Part shown: one piece after another, positions 20,601-25,033 of the stretch
Layout of the letters: each line of letters starts with the position of its first letter
Numbering within the stretch: position 1 is the first letter of the stretch
The notes under the pieces: generated by a model
Databases searched by the model: none
Told to the model about the DNA's origin: nothing
What the model saw: the letters and a program-made list of their open reading frames with translations, nothing else
Position numbers and translations under genes: made by a program
Source of the DNA: SKVR01 sp964589855
Lineage (GTDB): Bacteria; Bacteroidota; Bacteroidia; Bacteroidales; UBA7960
Assembly (NCBI GenBank): GCA_964589855.1
Contig: CAZPVB010000006.1
Span: 1-54,639 of the forward strand
Length of the DNA stretch: 54,639 bases
Reading direction: 5' to 3'

Positions 20601-22473
20601 CATGATAGAATATTCCGATGACGGAGGATCAACCTTTAACACCATTGCATCTGCTACAGATGCAACAGAGGGTACTTATAACTGGAGTGCATCTGAAGAA
20701 CTGCCAACAGGCGATCAGTATGTGATCAGAATAAGCTCCACGGATCCGGAAGGTTATCAGGACGCAACAGCAGCGTTCTCAATCATCGCTGAACCTGACC
20801 TTGAAACCAACTTTGGAGAGAACAGTTATTTGTGCGAAGGCAGTGTTCTCCATTTAAGCGTAAATACACAGGATGAATTTAGCTATCAGTGGTTCCACAA
20901 CGGTCAACCCATTGAAGGGGAAACTTCGGGCAGTTTGAATGTAGAACTACCGGGATACTACGAAGTGGAAGTTTTTTATGCAACAAATTGCAGTGTCCTG
21001 TTTGCCACACAGGTAGAATTTTCCGATAGCCCTGACATCATCTTTGAGCAAAACCTGCAATTTTGCATGAATGAATCGCCGGTTGAACTCAATATTGCCA
21101 CACCCGCCGGCGGAATCTGGTCGGGACCAGGTGTTGATAACGGTTTCTTCGATCCTTTAACAGCGGGAGAAGGAGAACATTATCTGGTGTATACTTTTGG
21201 TGAAACAGGAGAATGTTCCACTATAGATTCTGTAGAAGTAACCGTATTGCCATTTTACGATGAATTAACGATCAGTAATCTTGGTGAAGTGTGTGTTCTC
21301 AATGATCCATTCGCACTGCACTCTGATGATGTTCCCCCAGGTGGTACTTACGCAGGCCCTGGTATTACTGATGGTATCTTCGATCCGGAAGCTGCAGGTC
21401 CCGGAACCCATACCATAACTTATGCGGTTACCAATGAATGTGGTACCATGGAAGGATCCACCGAAATTACCGTTACGGAAGATACTCCTGAAGTATCTTT
21501 TGAACCATTTGCGGATGTATGCCTCAACCAGGAACCTTTTATTCTAAGCGGCGGCACACCATCTGGTGGAGAGTATTCAGGACCTGGCATTACAGATGGA
21601 ATGCTTGACCCTCAGGCAGCGGGTGAAGGTGAACACACAGTAGTATATACATTTAGCGATAATTGTGGAACAAATTCAGCGGAACAAACCATCAATGTGA
21701 TAAAATCTGTACCAGAGGTAATCGGAAAACCCGTTACCCTTTATCTGGATCAGAATGGCATCGCTAGCCTTACACCTGAAAATGTAAACGATGAAAGCTT
21801 TGACTCCTGTTCTGAGATCACTTTAAGTGTTGATCAGGAAACATTTACTTGCTCAGATTTAGGAGAAAACACAGTGGTTCTTTCCGCAACCAATGAGTTT
21901 GGACATTCAGGTTCTGCAAATGTTATGGTGACCATAGCAGATACCATTTCACCGGTGGTAGATGTGATCAACGACCTGACCATCCGTTTGGATGAAGATG
22001 GAACGGCAACCATCACAGCAGAAGACCTTGATAATGGTTCAACTGATAATTGTGAAATAGCAGAACTCACGCTCGATCAATACACATTCAATGAAAGTGA
22101 TATAGGTTTTCAAACCATTACCCTTACTGCAACCGATAGTAGCGGCAATAGTGCTGGTAAGCAAACCCAGGTGATCATTGAATCGGGCACAAACATTGCT
22201 GATATTGAACAGAATATGCATTTCAATGCATATCCCAATCCTTTCAGAGATGTTGTCTCTTTTGAGTTCAGTTCCAAAATCTCAGGTTATGCAACCATTG
22301 AACTTTACGACATGAATGGAGCACTGATATCGGTAGTTTATGAAGGATTTGTAGAAAACGGGCAATATTTTAAACTTGAACATCGCATTCCGGGCAATTT
22401 TACCGGTATGATATTCTACAAGTTAAGTATTGACCGTCATGTAAAAATCGGAAGGATGATGAGAGTTTACTAA
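2608..22473 (+). CDS. Giant multidomain T9SS-secreted surface protein (6,621 aa)
   Basis: An uninterrupted frame predicts a cell-surface or secreted adhesin-like protein. Residues 1-36 are a signal peptide. About 40-213 is an N-terminal beta domain (starts TIQIGTGTSTTGTS). Residues 214-3436 hold six modules, each a CARDB-like Ig domain then a parallel beta-helix; the signature G-x-Y-[ST]-[IV]-G starts at 326, 864, 1399, 1936, 2472 and 3012. About 3437-3760 are PKD/Ig-like (ICEGESV, WSNGE, WSTGE repeats). About 3857-4770 are seven CARDB domains (PDLVVE...NQGEG). A PPC-like and an IPT/TIG-like domain follow to about 4960. Residues 5331-5510 are collagen-like then GGX repeats, 5511-5590 are Pro/Asp-rich, and 5600-5680 are Cys-rich and helical. 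About 5680-5865 is a conserved DUF7619-like domain (SCDPNDI...FDINEPI), then Ig/PKD and HYR-like domains. Residues 6532-6621 form a type A T9SS sorting domain (YPNPF...). Roles in adhesion or gliding are inferred. Confidence 0.9.
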   Translation: MKNSYHPSSRSHQFIFSLIVWFGISLFLIPEYSYSNETIQIGTGTSTTGTSEASPININHLSIKSQWVYQQSEISADEQPKLITEFGLYIATAPVHALPNFTIKMRHTSATDASAHIEEPFTVVYQNSAYEPQAGDFDNLTLTRPFFWNGTDNVAVEVCFDPVPSSSNSGTIRYYSQTNGFRYIRSNNEAVCDLETTSTSSRKPQATITLTDINENDAGIVSILNPQMPFAPGQTTLEAEIKNFGSTPLTAATVNWSINGAAPGSVNWSGNLSTNQTETVVLGNENFSDTEVYDIAIWTSEPNGETDPLATNDSIMEYGLLTSMAGSYTIGGSSPDFGSFQAAVDELSARGITSPVTINVRDGLYNEQVFIPFILGTSNDNTITFQAESGNPEDVTLSFNATSSQNYTVYLEKVGHLKFQNITLESENSTYGRVFSLGPETSHLTIENAVIKGNISTSSSSIRALVFGEGENLDNINILNNYFDGGAYGVHLNGVSNSHASNILIADNEYIDQGYTGVYLNRFENLEITYNVFYSTGSSYFGINLNSGAGERNFSSNRIYAPNGRYGIYNNSNSGTADQRVLISNNFISVGSNSTAYGITLNWSDKYMDIYHNNILVTGNSSNSSRALTTSSTNDNLNIKNNNFINTGGGYTVYLGTLNQVEINNNNYLSTGSVLARIINNEPTNLEELQQFTTQDVFSLSLDPYYDSDSSLYVNQLALYDAGVYVGVDTDIDGSVRNTETPVIGAHEFVPPANDAAILAINEPSLPFDAGVNNINVKIKNNGSENLTSLSIQWEVNEQVQTAHAWSGNLVPGEEADITIGSFDFTINQSHDLKIWAEQPNGQQDGFAQNDTIFWNAVYPALIGTYTVGGSTPDFENLTNATVNLRTGGITGDVIFDIRAGSYNEQLVIHEFPRTDSTSRVTFRSANQNAEDVTITYSSSWSDNYTILLTNVINIELSDLTLTATNSSYANIIELVSAENILIQNNVFQGVETTFTSTSRTSVYSNSWHNGIEIENNTFFHNSYAIYLNGNSNTEGTIISGNNFEDQSGQGIYIRNQRMPLIQNNQISTTVASSSFTGIEVRDSNEGFQISENTLTANNGTYGIYIRNANGTSTDRASIHNNFIHMQSSGTFYGVYIYSADYLNFVFNNIHVTGASENSHALFSRFGNNQVLVNNIFANSAGGYAAYISSPAVISNIDHNNYFVTGPYLGYWDNTSIAGLTDWANASGGDENSLSLDPIFVTDSDLHVQQVGLKEKGTPIAGITTDIDGEERNTENPDIGADEFPVPENDAGIEAVLSPVSPFGSGENMVSVSLANYGVNNLTSVEVGWEVNNVSQPVLEWTGNLAAGESISVDLGNYPFQAGISHEIKAWTNLPNDVADGVNFNDTTSVSGLIPALLGDYTIGGEAPDYENFEAAIMALNTSGILGAVTFQVRSGTYNEQLIINAIEGTSEENTITFRSETADSTDVILSFNSGTSDNYIVRFDGASHVILENMTLQSENTSRARLVEFINNSKNIHLSGNVLPGSTTNTTSTNTSLIFLSGDEFENITLENNLFSNGSYGVYITPSWNNYQGPLHIKNNTFENQYATGIHVTFMDNLVIEENHISTQSTYTSYNGMNIGGRNATLISSNIVLTNDGNRGITANINGTSETKGEIVNNFIYLAGVSSGGYGLEVRNSSHTDIFHNNVYLTTSHSSSRAFYAAGGNNLSVVNNNFIHSENGYAFYTSSSSNLINSDHNNLYAPIGKLGYWSNTNADDLETWQSLSGFDINSLSVDPIFNSHTDLHVNQSALNQAGTDVGVSTDIDGEPRNNTTPDIGADEFIPLSLDLAMLSVDEPSVPFASGNQEVKVSFKNNSTQLISSVFLLWTVNGEPQTSYQWSGELQPGESAQATIGSYNFELVVPYDITITSSNPNGLTDQLAINDTVAATGLFSALDGIYTIGGDDADFENFTQATDLLNMAGVFGPVTFRARPGVYEEQIVFEKFPGASEENRVTFTPENDADSTTTIRFNPGSGNNFIARFNDAEFITLKNLTLESVNSFYGIVININGLSNHLEFSGNTIIGSNTNSTSTGRSAVYAVNEPFSNILFHQNHIQYGSYGLYLYGNGNQPGIVISENTITDQYRYGIYLRNLPDARILKNTIQSQTDYSSYHAIHLTSSPGAFQINQNRIMGSFDGYGIYVTSSSASVQDRALISNNFIQAGSSNNTDGIHLNSSGNIDVVYNSVNITSTAASSYAFNSNWSQDNIIKNNIFASTSGVRTMRFAPTSYSFTSDRNNFYTPGNVLADFGGDIANLASWQSQTGKDGNSLSVDPVFESDSVLYTGQNELVGAAEPQSRVNVDIDDNTRDPFAPVIGAHELTTATEDASVADIISPVIPFAEGVNELSISLLNNALNNLTDVTIHWIVNGLEQTPYQWNGDLSPGSVAEITIGNFNFIFGESYNITVYSSLPNGVDDQRPQNDTLHLENIYAGLNGTYTIGSGLADFSDFSSAIEALNNGGIAGDVEFVVKPGTYTEQLQIGNIAGTSNGNTVTFRSENNDYSDVTLTYEGDSQENYVVKMNNTRGVHFEYITFESIHETYSRIVDLSGNLQDISLKKNRFAGNQSTSTSNLRSLIFGQVASLHNVILEENSFQYGSYAVYLEGNSSNTDTDAVFRKNTFFDQYNAGAYLINITAPLIADNTLTSAATSNSFYGFYLQNCNEGINISSNSIHSIENGYGIYITSSSSNLTRSNILNNFIQTGGSGNAYGIFMTGSSRFNIFHNTLHVTGTSASNGRAFYITSGANNLIRNNIFHNSGSGYALYINSTGSISSSNYNNLFSTGSNVGYWGNTAVADLTDWQNTSGQDANSLSLDPVFLDTIAPYITQASLSASGVPIAEVSTDIDGNPRKPGNPSMGAVEFLPLNQHDAQVVDILEPYAPFAAGNQDVKISIRNNGSEELTSLLVNWRINGESQQSYLWEGNLSTSQEEEIIIGTYEFNIAASHLVSIELTQPNGETDESPSDNTLASGELYPALNGSYSVGGSSSDFSSVNQAINNLNLGGVMGPTELLLSNGVYSGKIHIQSYPGMNENSPVTIRSAAQDSTLASIYHLAGSNQDNYTILLDDASYIHFKHLTLESRGSNYGRVIVLSNGASHNSFTNNIIKGAVNTSASNSRALMYSGNTSDNDITISNNLFLNGSSAIYLDGGNQTGIQILDNIIKDQHAYGIYLRNQNRPLMERNEISSATPRYSYTGLYLSGISNGISIYGNKIISPQNTGILLTSSSGTAGSRFLIANNFVSVGGTSQATGIDIRNTNFVDLFFNNVNVYSTEASGRSLYTTGGQNINLANNILSAKKGALALYINTPSAISSSNHNNLFTTSPPIAHWNGSISGLDQWQETTSYDNNSLSVDPVFYSDTVLYVMQPLLYGAGTPLSAVPDDIDGNTRDAEDPAIGAHEFEPLPNDMGPVAFVSPLSACELSDQEFISIQVQNFGTNAQTGFEISYIYNGDQVTENVQDITIEPFEVYEHTFSNPIDLSTEGDYTFAFITQLSGDENTNNDNLSNITVSHLASPTVQLVSDQVICEGESVLLVAGGGTQYLWSNGEMTSSILVSPETSQNYEVTIENELGCSTTASVLVEVLPAATAPIITAGGEIEFCQGESVTLTSDIAQDIIWSTGETSPSITATESGSYSVTHTNESGCQAVSNVIDVVLYPAPELEVSNPGPICPGEEISLDVTGGSSFVWSTGEQTSGIVVQPVESTEYTVDVSDDTGCDYILSHFAEVLQPEVPGAVSNMLPPNQSVDLSLPLSFSWAPADHATLYDLYIWPQGESTPESPALEGITTINANFEGDLDYGQSYNWTIYARNACYSTPGETQTFGLRELPDLVVEEIQINQEVFAGLPLDLSYTVSNAGAGSTEAQPWKDAIYVSFNSTFDNTAVRLAEFTNQSYLNPGQSYTQTVEVDIPGNLLGEYYIFVFADSQSKVIEISTDNNVARNEGTEGIMISLPPLANLEAQTLNVGQAAFSGDSINVTYSAQNTGDIAASGIESLYRMFTLLINGQVSQHCYFTERIWIDGIYLSQNPVFDRLDAELIHENTVKIRSENYDGSLSCEGLTSWNNEPDYLDSGEEYMRVVPALIPHQLSGTYYLHVVLNDGNVFSEYNKNNNVITSQPIEIVLRPPPDLIVEQISIDEPVVSGERYSVEWAVKNQGANNPVEKNWRDAVYISEFPFLDGNAIYLNQKGVNKGDTLSANSQYMLSTNINIPEGIEGEHYLHVLTDANNNVFESLFDDNNSTSIPLMIEQGNYPDLVVSEVNMEQNTIAGNQALVNWTVLNQGEGKPKSSWTDRIFISEDPAYDPSNAYQIANRTRVHNLDAGESYYNQIQINIPEGLEGTWYVHVITDIENRVFEDGRNDNNLTTGNAFNIFEQPAVPLSDLAITQSSANETGYSGTNLDVSWLVENVGEGRSNHGSWTDKVFINSEPSLDNAIFLKNQTRNGYLQPGESYQRFTDVTLPDGIAGNYYLIVVADANEKLNDTIRDNNISILPLEVILSPSPDLVVESFEIAETIYSGQDFWAHYTIKNQGEGAAEGRWTNRVKVSSTPDLSQSGISVGNKTRTLQLQPGESHNDSLLVSIPTYISGNRYLVLSVDDINDIYEHQAEDNNLFPITANILVPLPSDLIVESVQMPPGTVEAGEETAFQYIVSNQGTNTAVGSLRDVVHLSPDQQLDAANDPIAGFKQQSIVLEPGESQTRTVNTRMPGVIPGDYFGIVRTNILGNVQETDLANNTLASDETTQVSISELPVDVVVNTELDIDDIKYYQIATEPDKDMIITLTSDQSHGENEIFVAYDRVPDRVNFDFSHGNPNSTEQTVLVPSTLDGNYYLRLNTRTNFPNGQTVGILAQLLPFGIREVSPSVVGQGRVTTLLTGAGFSTDSEIYLTNNSDDIIAYGEIHEFRNSMQMYVRWYFDETPLGTYNLNVTNADGDVETLMDGLIIEETQTFELAEYSIIPTAIAASSTAFYSFSFENLSNIDIPYAVLTFRFPLGTDLVNFSSSSNAWQLSQLYENVGFDEGDDYIDDNEFRNVPIFVRDLAPNEVFSSSLVFKGFPEANFALQTEQIAMETDEFMNLIASSAETNRQYIINNPSLFNDPDFEELVALTVTEEVYRNSYFEDYIGSGLVDPADTVGIDFECFVCDQEFADSEDTGNNNYTYTPGSSPGTEEFDNLTFGSGESYLWDINRSLYWSEYEGPLGVAGQYPGWDLIRVDGTLDITSSFLNPFTFYMRSLSYTNYRGTLAGWYPAEDVCWPVVVADQILGFDPDRFVVNSYYFEQYNDVYGGTFHVEMSEGSDTLYICFTAYKPGIGEDGVPGAPGVFCEPGSPGGPGGPGNGTIPPGNGGRGGDGGDCFAEGLPGGDGGPGGKGGKGGFGQDGGTGGDGGNGGYGGPDANGGDGGDGGDGGDSGAGGNGGQGGMGGDGGTGGTGSGQGGNGGEGGKGGSVEVNTGVVGGSGGSGGNAGAGPGGDGNPGPGGPGVFPDGPDGPDGDPPPTCCPPPPTPPPPPGDDPPPPEPPVPPGDDDDPPPPPPGEPDPPIPPPCCGPNLPDPPPIDDDPFIPDDDDDNDGFEPAECGQAPSVSQGDCSDRFKGPDPCASAVANCAAALAKMLARTCRFGPQACKVGAALGAAKCALLTGKCVYSRMEKNRKTNEHCRPVVRSCDPNDILGPDGYGDERFVSVNDQLGYTIRFENDPEFAQAPAQTVIISQQLDENIDPLSFRLGAFGFADYVFDVPANVSSYNKRIDLRDSLSIFLDVVAGVNVESNEIFWILSSIDPATGATPSDPFKGFLAINDDTGVGEGFVTYTVKPTSDSQTGDKIFAEAEIIFDINEPIITPEIFNTIDAIAPTSAMQELADVSPSNIVELNWSAEDDTNGSGVKDYFLYVSEDGDPLTPLAGPLNEKSYSFSGLPGITYGFATLARDNVLNTEPTKTVPDVSTTINPDLEEYLSITSPGAGSAYCSESTISITWDQFGIEIIMIEYSDDGGSTFNTIASATDATEGTYNWSASEELPTGDQYVIRISSTDPEGYQDATAAFSIIAEPDLETNFGENSYLCEGSVLHLSVNTQDEFSYQWFHNGQPIEGETSGSLNVELPGYYEVEVFYATNCSVLFATQVEFSDSPDIIFEQNLQFCMNESPVELNIATPAGGIWSGPGVDNGFFDPLTAGEGEHYLVYTFGETGECSTIDSVEVTVLPFYDELTISNLGEVCVLNDPFALHSDDVPPGGTYAGPGITDGIFDPEAAGPGTHTITYAVTNECGTMEGSTEITVTEDTPEVSFEPFADVCLNQEPFILSGGTPSGGEYSGPGITDGMLDPQAAGEGEHTVVYTFSDNCGTNSAEQTINVIKSVPEVIGKPVTLYLDQNGIASLTPENVNDESFDSCSEITLSVDQETFTCSDLGENTVVLSATNEFGHSGSANVMVTIADTISPVVDVINDLTIRLDEDGTATITAEDLDNGSTDNCEIAELTLDQYTFNESDIGFQTITLTATDSSGNSAGKQTQVIIESGTNIADIEQNMHFNAYPNPFRDVVSFEFSSKISGYATIELYDMNGALISVVYEGFVENGQYFKLEHRIPGNFTGMIFYKLSIDRHVKIGRMMRVY
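18600..19380 (+). repeat. Glycine-rich GGX and proline-rich low-complexity block within the giant gene
   Basis: Codons from about 5331 encode a short collagen-like GxP stretch, then dozens of GG[DNTKQE] triplets to about 5510, then a run rich in PPP and PGDD with paired cysteines (TCCPP, PPCCG), ending in an Asp-rich DDDDDNDGF that resembles a calcium-binding loop. The DNA is a tandem of GGTGGCGAT-like 9-mers and then CCACCACC-like runs. The reading frame is intact. Confidence 0.9.
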
Positions 22474-22492
22474 TAGTCATTCTGAGATATAA

Positions 22493-22527
22493 AAAAAAGC
22501 AGGGCAATACGAATTGTCCTGCTTTTT
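22493..22527 (+). terminator. Intrinsic terminator after the giant gene
   Basis: AGCAGGGCAAT (22498-22508) pairs with ATTGTCCTGCT (22513-22523) around an ACGA loop, with one G-T pair, followed by TTTT. An A-run precedes the stem, so it may also work for the opposing ferredoxin transcript. Confidence 0.85.
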
Positions 22528-22627
22528 GTTTGCTCAAAAAAAAAGGAAATTCCTGAAATAGAAAATCCTTTTTAATTTTTACATGTTAGCGACACGCCTT
22601 TTGTTACAAGGGGTGCAGAAAAAAAGT

Positions 22628-22795
22628 TTATGCGGGGTGAATTGCCTCAACGGGGCAAACATCTGCGCAAGATCCACAATCAGTGCATACATCAGGGTCT
22701 ATTTTGTAGATGTCGCCTTCGCTTATTGCGTCAACCGGGCATTCGTCGATGCAACTGCCACAAGCAGTACAATCTTCTGTTATTACGTAAGCCAT
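22628..22795 (-). CDS. 2[4Fe-4S] ferredoxin
   Basis: A 55-residue bacterial-type ferredoxin, an electron carrier in the cytoplasm. Two full CxxCxxCxxxCP motifs are present: Cys9/12/15/19 and Cys37/40/43/47, in the order expected for clostridial-type 2[4Fe-4S] ferredoxins. The start chosen is MAYVITEDC, because an upstream in-frame extension of 18 residues is not ferredoxin-like and contains the promoter region. It is divergent from korA-korB, which make a ferredoxin-reducing oxidoreductase, so it is the likely electron acceptor (inference from context). The length is normal for the family. Confidence 0.95.
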   Translation of the reverse strand: MAYVITEDCTACGSCIDECPVDAISEGDIYKIDPDVCTDCGSCADVCPVEAIHPA

Positions 22796-22837
22796 TGTTT
22801 TAAAATTTAAATTAGTAAAATGTATTAATTCCACTTG

Positions 22838-22845
22838 CAAATATA
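22838..22845 (-). promoter_or_regulatory. Candidate -7 element for the ferredoxin gene
   Basis: On the minus strand the sequence reads TATATTTG, an exact match to TAnnTTTG, 42 bases upstream of the MAYV start codon. No clear -33 TTTG is seen. Confidence 0.45.
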
Positions 22846-23094
22846 CCATCTTAATTGTAAGAAATAAAATATATTTGCCTTACCCCTCTAATTTGAAATG
22901 GGTTTAAATAAAGATAACTACATATTTTCTAATAAACCCTTGTTGTTAAAGGGTTCGCAAATCTAATTTAATTTAACAGTTTGCATATTATCTTCCATTT
23001 CCATGGCTTTGTCGAATGAAATACATCATTGAGAAGTTGCCTCAAAGCAGTTGAAAAGATTTAAGATTTTTGTCTTCAAATTCTAAATGATTTT

Positions 23095-23127
23095 TTTGAT
23101 CTGTTCGGAATTAAACAATTAACTTCG
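23095..23127 (+). promoter_or_regulatory. Candidate promoter for korAB
   Basis: TTTG at 23095-23098 and TAACTTCG at 23120-23127 are 21 bases apart, the spacing expected for Bacteroidota -33/-7 elements; the -7 has one mismatch (C for T). It supports the internal ATG at 23186 as the start, because the ATG at 23144 would leave almost no leader. Confidence 0.45.
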
Positions 23128-23185
23128 CAGACTAATAAACCCAATGTATCAAACATATCCAATCAAAACACAATTTTCACAGATT

Positions 23186-25033
23186 ATGGATAAACCAAAA
23201 AAAGTAATAGAATTAGAAGATGTTGTTGTTAAATTCGTGGGAGATTCGGGCGACGGGATGCAGCTTACCGGCACCCTGTTTTCCGATACTGCGGCACTAT
23301 CAGGCAACGATCTGGCAACATTTCCTGATTTTCCGGCTGAGATCAGAGCCCCTCAGAACACAGTAGCAGGTGTAAGTGGATTTCAGGTTCACCTGGGCAA
23401 AAGGAAAATTTTTACTTCCGGCGACATGTGCGATGTGCTGGTAGCGATGAACCCTGCCTCACTCAAATCGAACCTGAAATGGGCAAAACCCGGAGCTACT
23501 ATTATAGTAGACTCTACGGCTTTCACCAAAAAAGCAAATGAAAAAGCAGGGTACGCCACCAACCCTTTAGAAGATGGAAGTCTGAACTCATACCATCTGA
23601 TTCAGGCGCCCATATCTGTGATCACCAAAGAATCGCTTGCTGATCTCGACATTGACAAAAAAATTGCAGAAAAGACCAAGAACATGTTTGTTCTTGGGAT
23701 GATGTATTTTCTCTTTCAAAAAGACCTTGACAAGACACTTGACTTTATCAAGAAAAAGTTCAGTGCCAAGCCCAAAGTGGTGCAAGCTAACCAAATTGTT
23801 TTGAAAGCAGGTTTTAACTACGCTGAAACCATAGAAGCCATTTCTTCAACCATCAAAATTGATCCGGCACCATTACAAAAAGGGCGCTACCGGAATATAA
23901 CCGGTAATGTTGCCACTGCCTGGGGACTTTTGGCAGCATCAGAGAAAAGCCAAAGACCTCTTTTTTTAGGTTCTTATCCCATTACACCTGCCACTGAAAT
24001 ACTGGCTGAGCTTTCAAAACAAAAATCACTGGGAGCAAAAGTACTTCAGGCAGAAGACGAGATAGCGGGTATTTGCTCTGCTATAGGTGCCAGTTTTGCT
24101 GGTTCACTGGCAGTTACAACAACTTCAGGTCCAGGATTATCTTTAAAAAGCGAAGCCATGGGTTTGGCAGTAATGACCGAATTGCCTCTGGTAATCGTAA
24201 ATGTACAGCGTGCCGGACCCTCAACAGGAATGCCTACAAAAAGTGAGCAAAGTGATCTTTACCAGGCACTTTTCGGCAGAAATGGCGAGGCCCCCATGGT
24301 AGTGATGGCTGCATCAAGCCCGGCCAATTGTTTCCATTATGCTTATATGGCTGCAAAAATTTCTATGGAGCATATGACACCGGTTATATTACTTACCGAT
24401 GGATATATGGCTTTTGGTTCTGAACTGTTCAAAATCCCGAAAATGGCGGAAATGCCATCTATCAATCCACCTTTGGCCAAAGCGAACGATCCGGAATTTA
24501 AACCATACAAACGCGATCCGGTTACCCTTGCCCGCAACTGGGCAATACCCGGCGCCGAAGGTCTCAGACACCGGATCGGAGGATTAGAGAAAACCAATAT
24601 TGACGGAAACGTATCTACCGACCCGCTCAACCATGAATTGATGGTAAATATACGGGAGGATAAAGTAAACCGCATTGCCAACTATATACCCGACCTTGAA
24701 GTAAACGGTAACACTTCGGGAGACTTACTGGTTGTAGGATGGGGTGGCACCGAAGGTATGCTCAAATCTGCTGTTAAAAGAATGCAGGAAGAGGGTAAAG
24801 ATATCAGTTTGGCGCATTTCAACTACATTATGCCCTTGCCCCGCAATACTGATAAAGTATTCAGTAAATTCAAGCGAATCATTGTTTGCGAACTCAATAA
24901 AGGACAATTTGTCAACTACCTGCGTATGAAAATACCCGAATTTCGTTATCATCAATACAATAAAGTACAAGGTTTGCCCTTTCAGGTAAAAGAACTTACC
25001 CAAACATTCAATCATTTATTGGAGGAAAAATAA
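23186..25033 (+). CDS. korA: 2-oxoglutarate/2-oxoacid:ferredoxin oxidoreductase, alpha subunit (gamma-alpha fusion)
   Basis: With KorB this oxidises a 2-oxoacid (probably 2-oxoglutarate) to the acyl-CoA, reducing ferredoxin; in reverse it fixes CO2. The N-terminal third is the gamma-type domain (VVKFVGDSGDGMQLTG, FPDFPAEIRAP, NTVAGVSGFQV). The rest is the pyrimidine-binding alpha domain (LGSYPITPATEILAEL, QAEDEIAGI, TTTSGPGLSLKSEAMGLA, VQRAGPSTGMPTKSEQSDL). The fused arrangement and about 615-residue length are typical of Bacteroidota KorA. An in-frame ATG at 23144 would add 14 residues, but MDKPKKVIELEDVVVKF fits the family and the promoter better. The stop overlaps the korB start by one base (TAATG), indicating translational coupling. 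Pyruvate or a branched 2-oxoacid as substrate is less likely but not excluded. Confidence 0.93.
   Translation: MDKPKKVIELEDVVVKFVGDSGDGMQLTGTLFSDTAALSGNDLATFPDFPAEIRAPQNTVAGVSGFQVHLGKRKIFTSGDMCDVLVAMNPASLKSNLKWAKPGATIIVDSTAFTKKANEKAGYATNPLEDGSLNSYHLIQAPISVITKESLADLDIDKKIAEKTKNMFVLGMMYFLFQKDLDKTLDFIKKKFSAKPKVVQANQIVLKAGFNYAETIEAISSTIKIDPAPLQKGRYRNITGNVATAWGLLAASEKSQRPLFLGSYPITPATEILAELSKQKSLGAKVLQAEDEIAGICSAIGASFAGSLAVTTTSGPGLSLKSEAMGLAVMTELPLVIVNVQRAGPSTGMPTKSEQSDLYQALFGRNGEAPMVVMAASSPANCFHYAYMAAKISMEHMTPVILLTDGYMAFGSELFKIPKMAEMPSINPPLAKANDPEFKPYKRDPVTLARNWAIPGAEGLRHRIGGLEKTNIDGNVSTDPLNHELMVNIREDKVNRIANYIPDLEVNGNTSGDLLVVGWGGTEGMLKSAVKRMQEEGKDISLAHFNYIMPLPRNTDKVFSKFKRIIVCELNKGQFVNYLRMKIPEFRYHQYNKVQGLPFQVKELTQTFNHLLEEK

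Larger units (their letters stand above)
22796..23185. other. Divergent regulatory region, ferredoxin / korAB
   Basis: This 390-base interval holds no gene. It contains candidate -7 elements on both strands (22838-22845 minus; 23120-23127 plus, listed separately) and a plus-strand TATATTTG near 22869. A shared regulator for both transcripts is possible but no operator is obvious. Confidence 0.6.
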
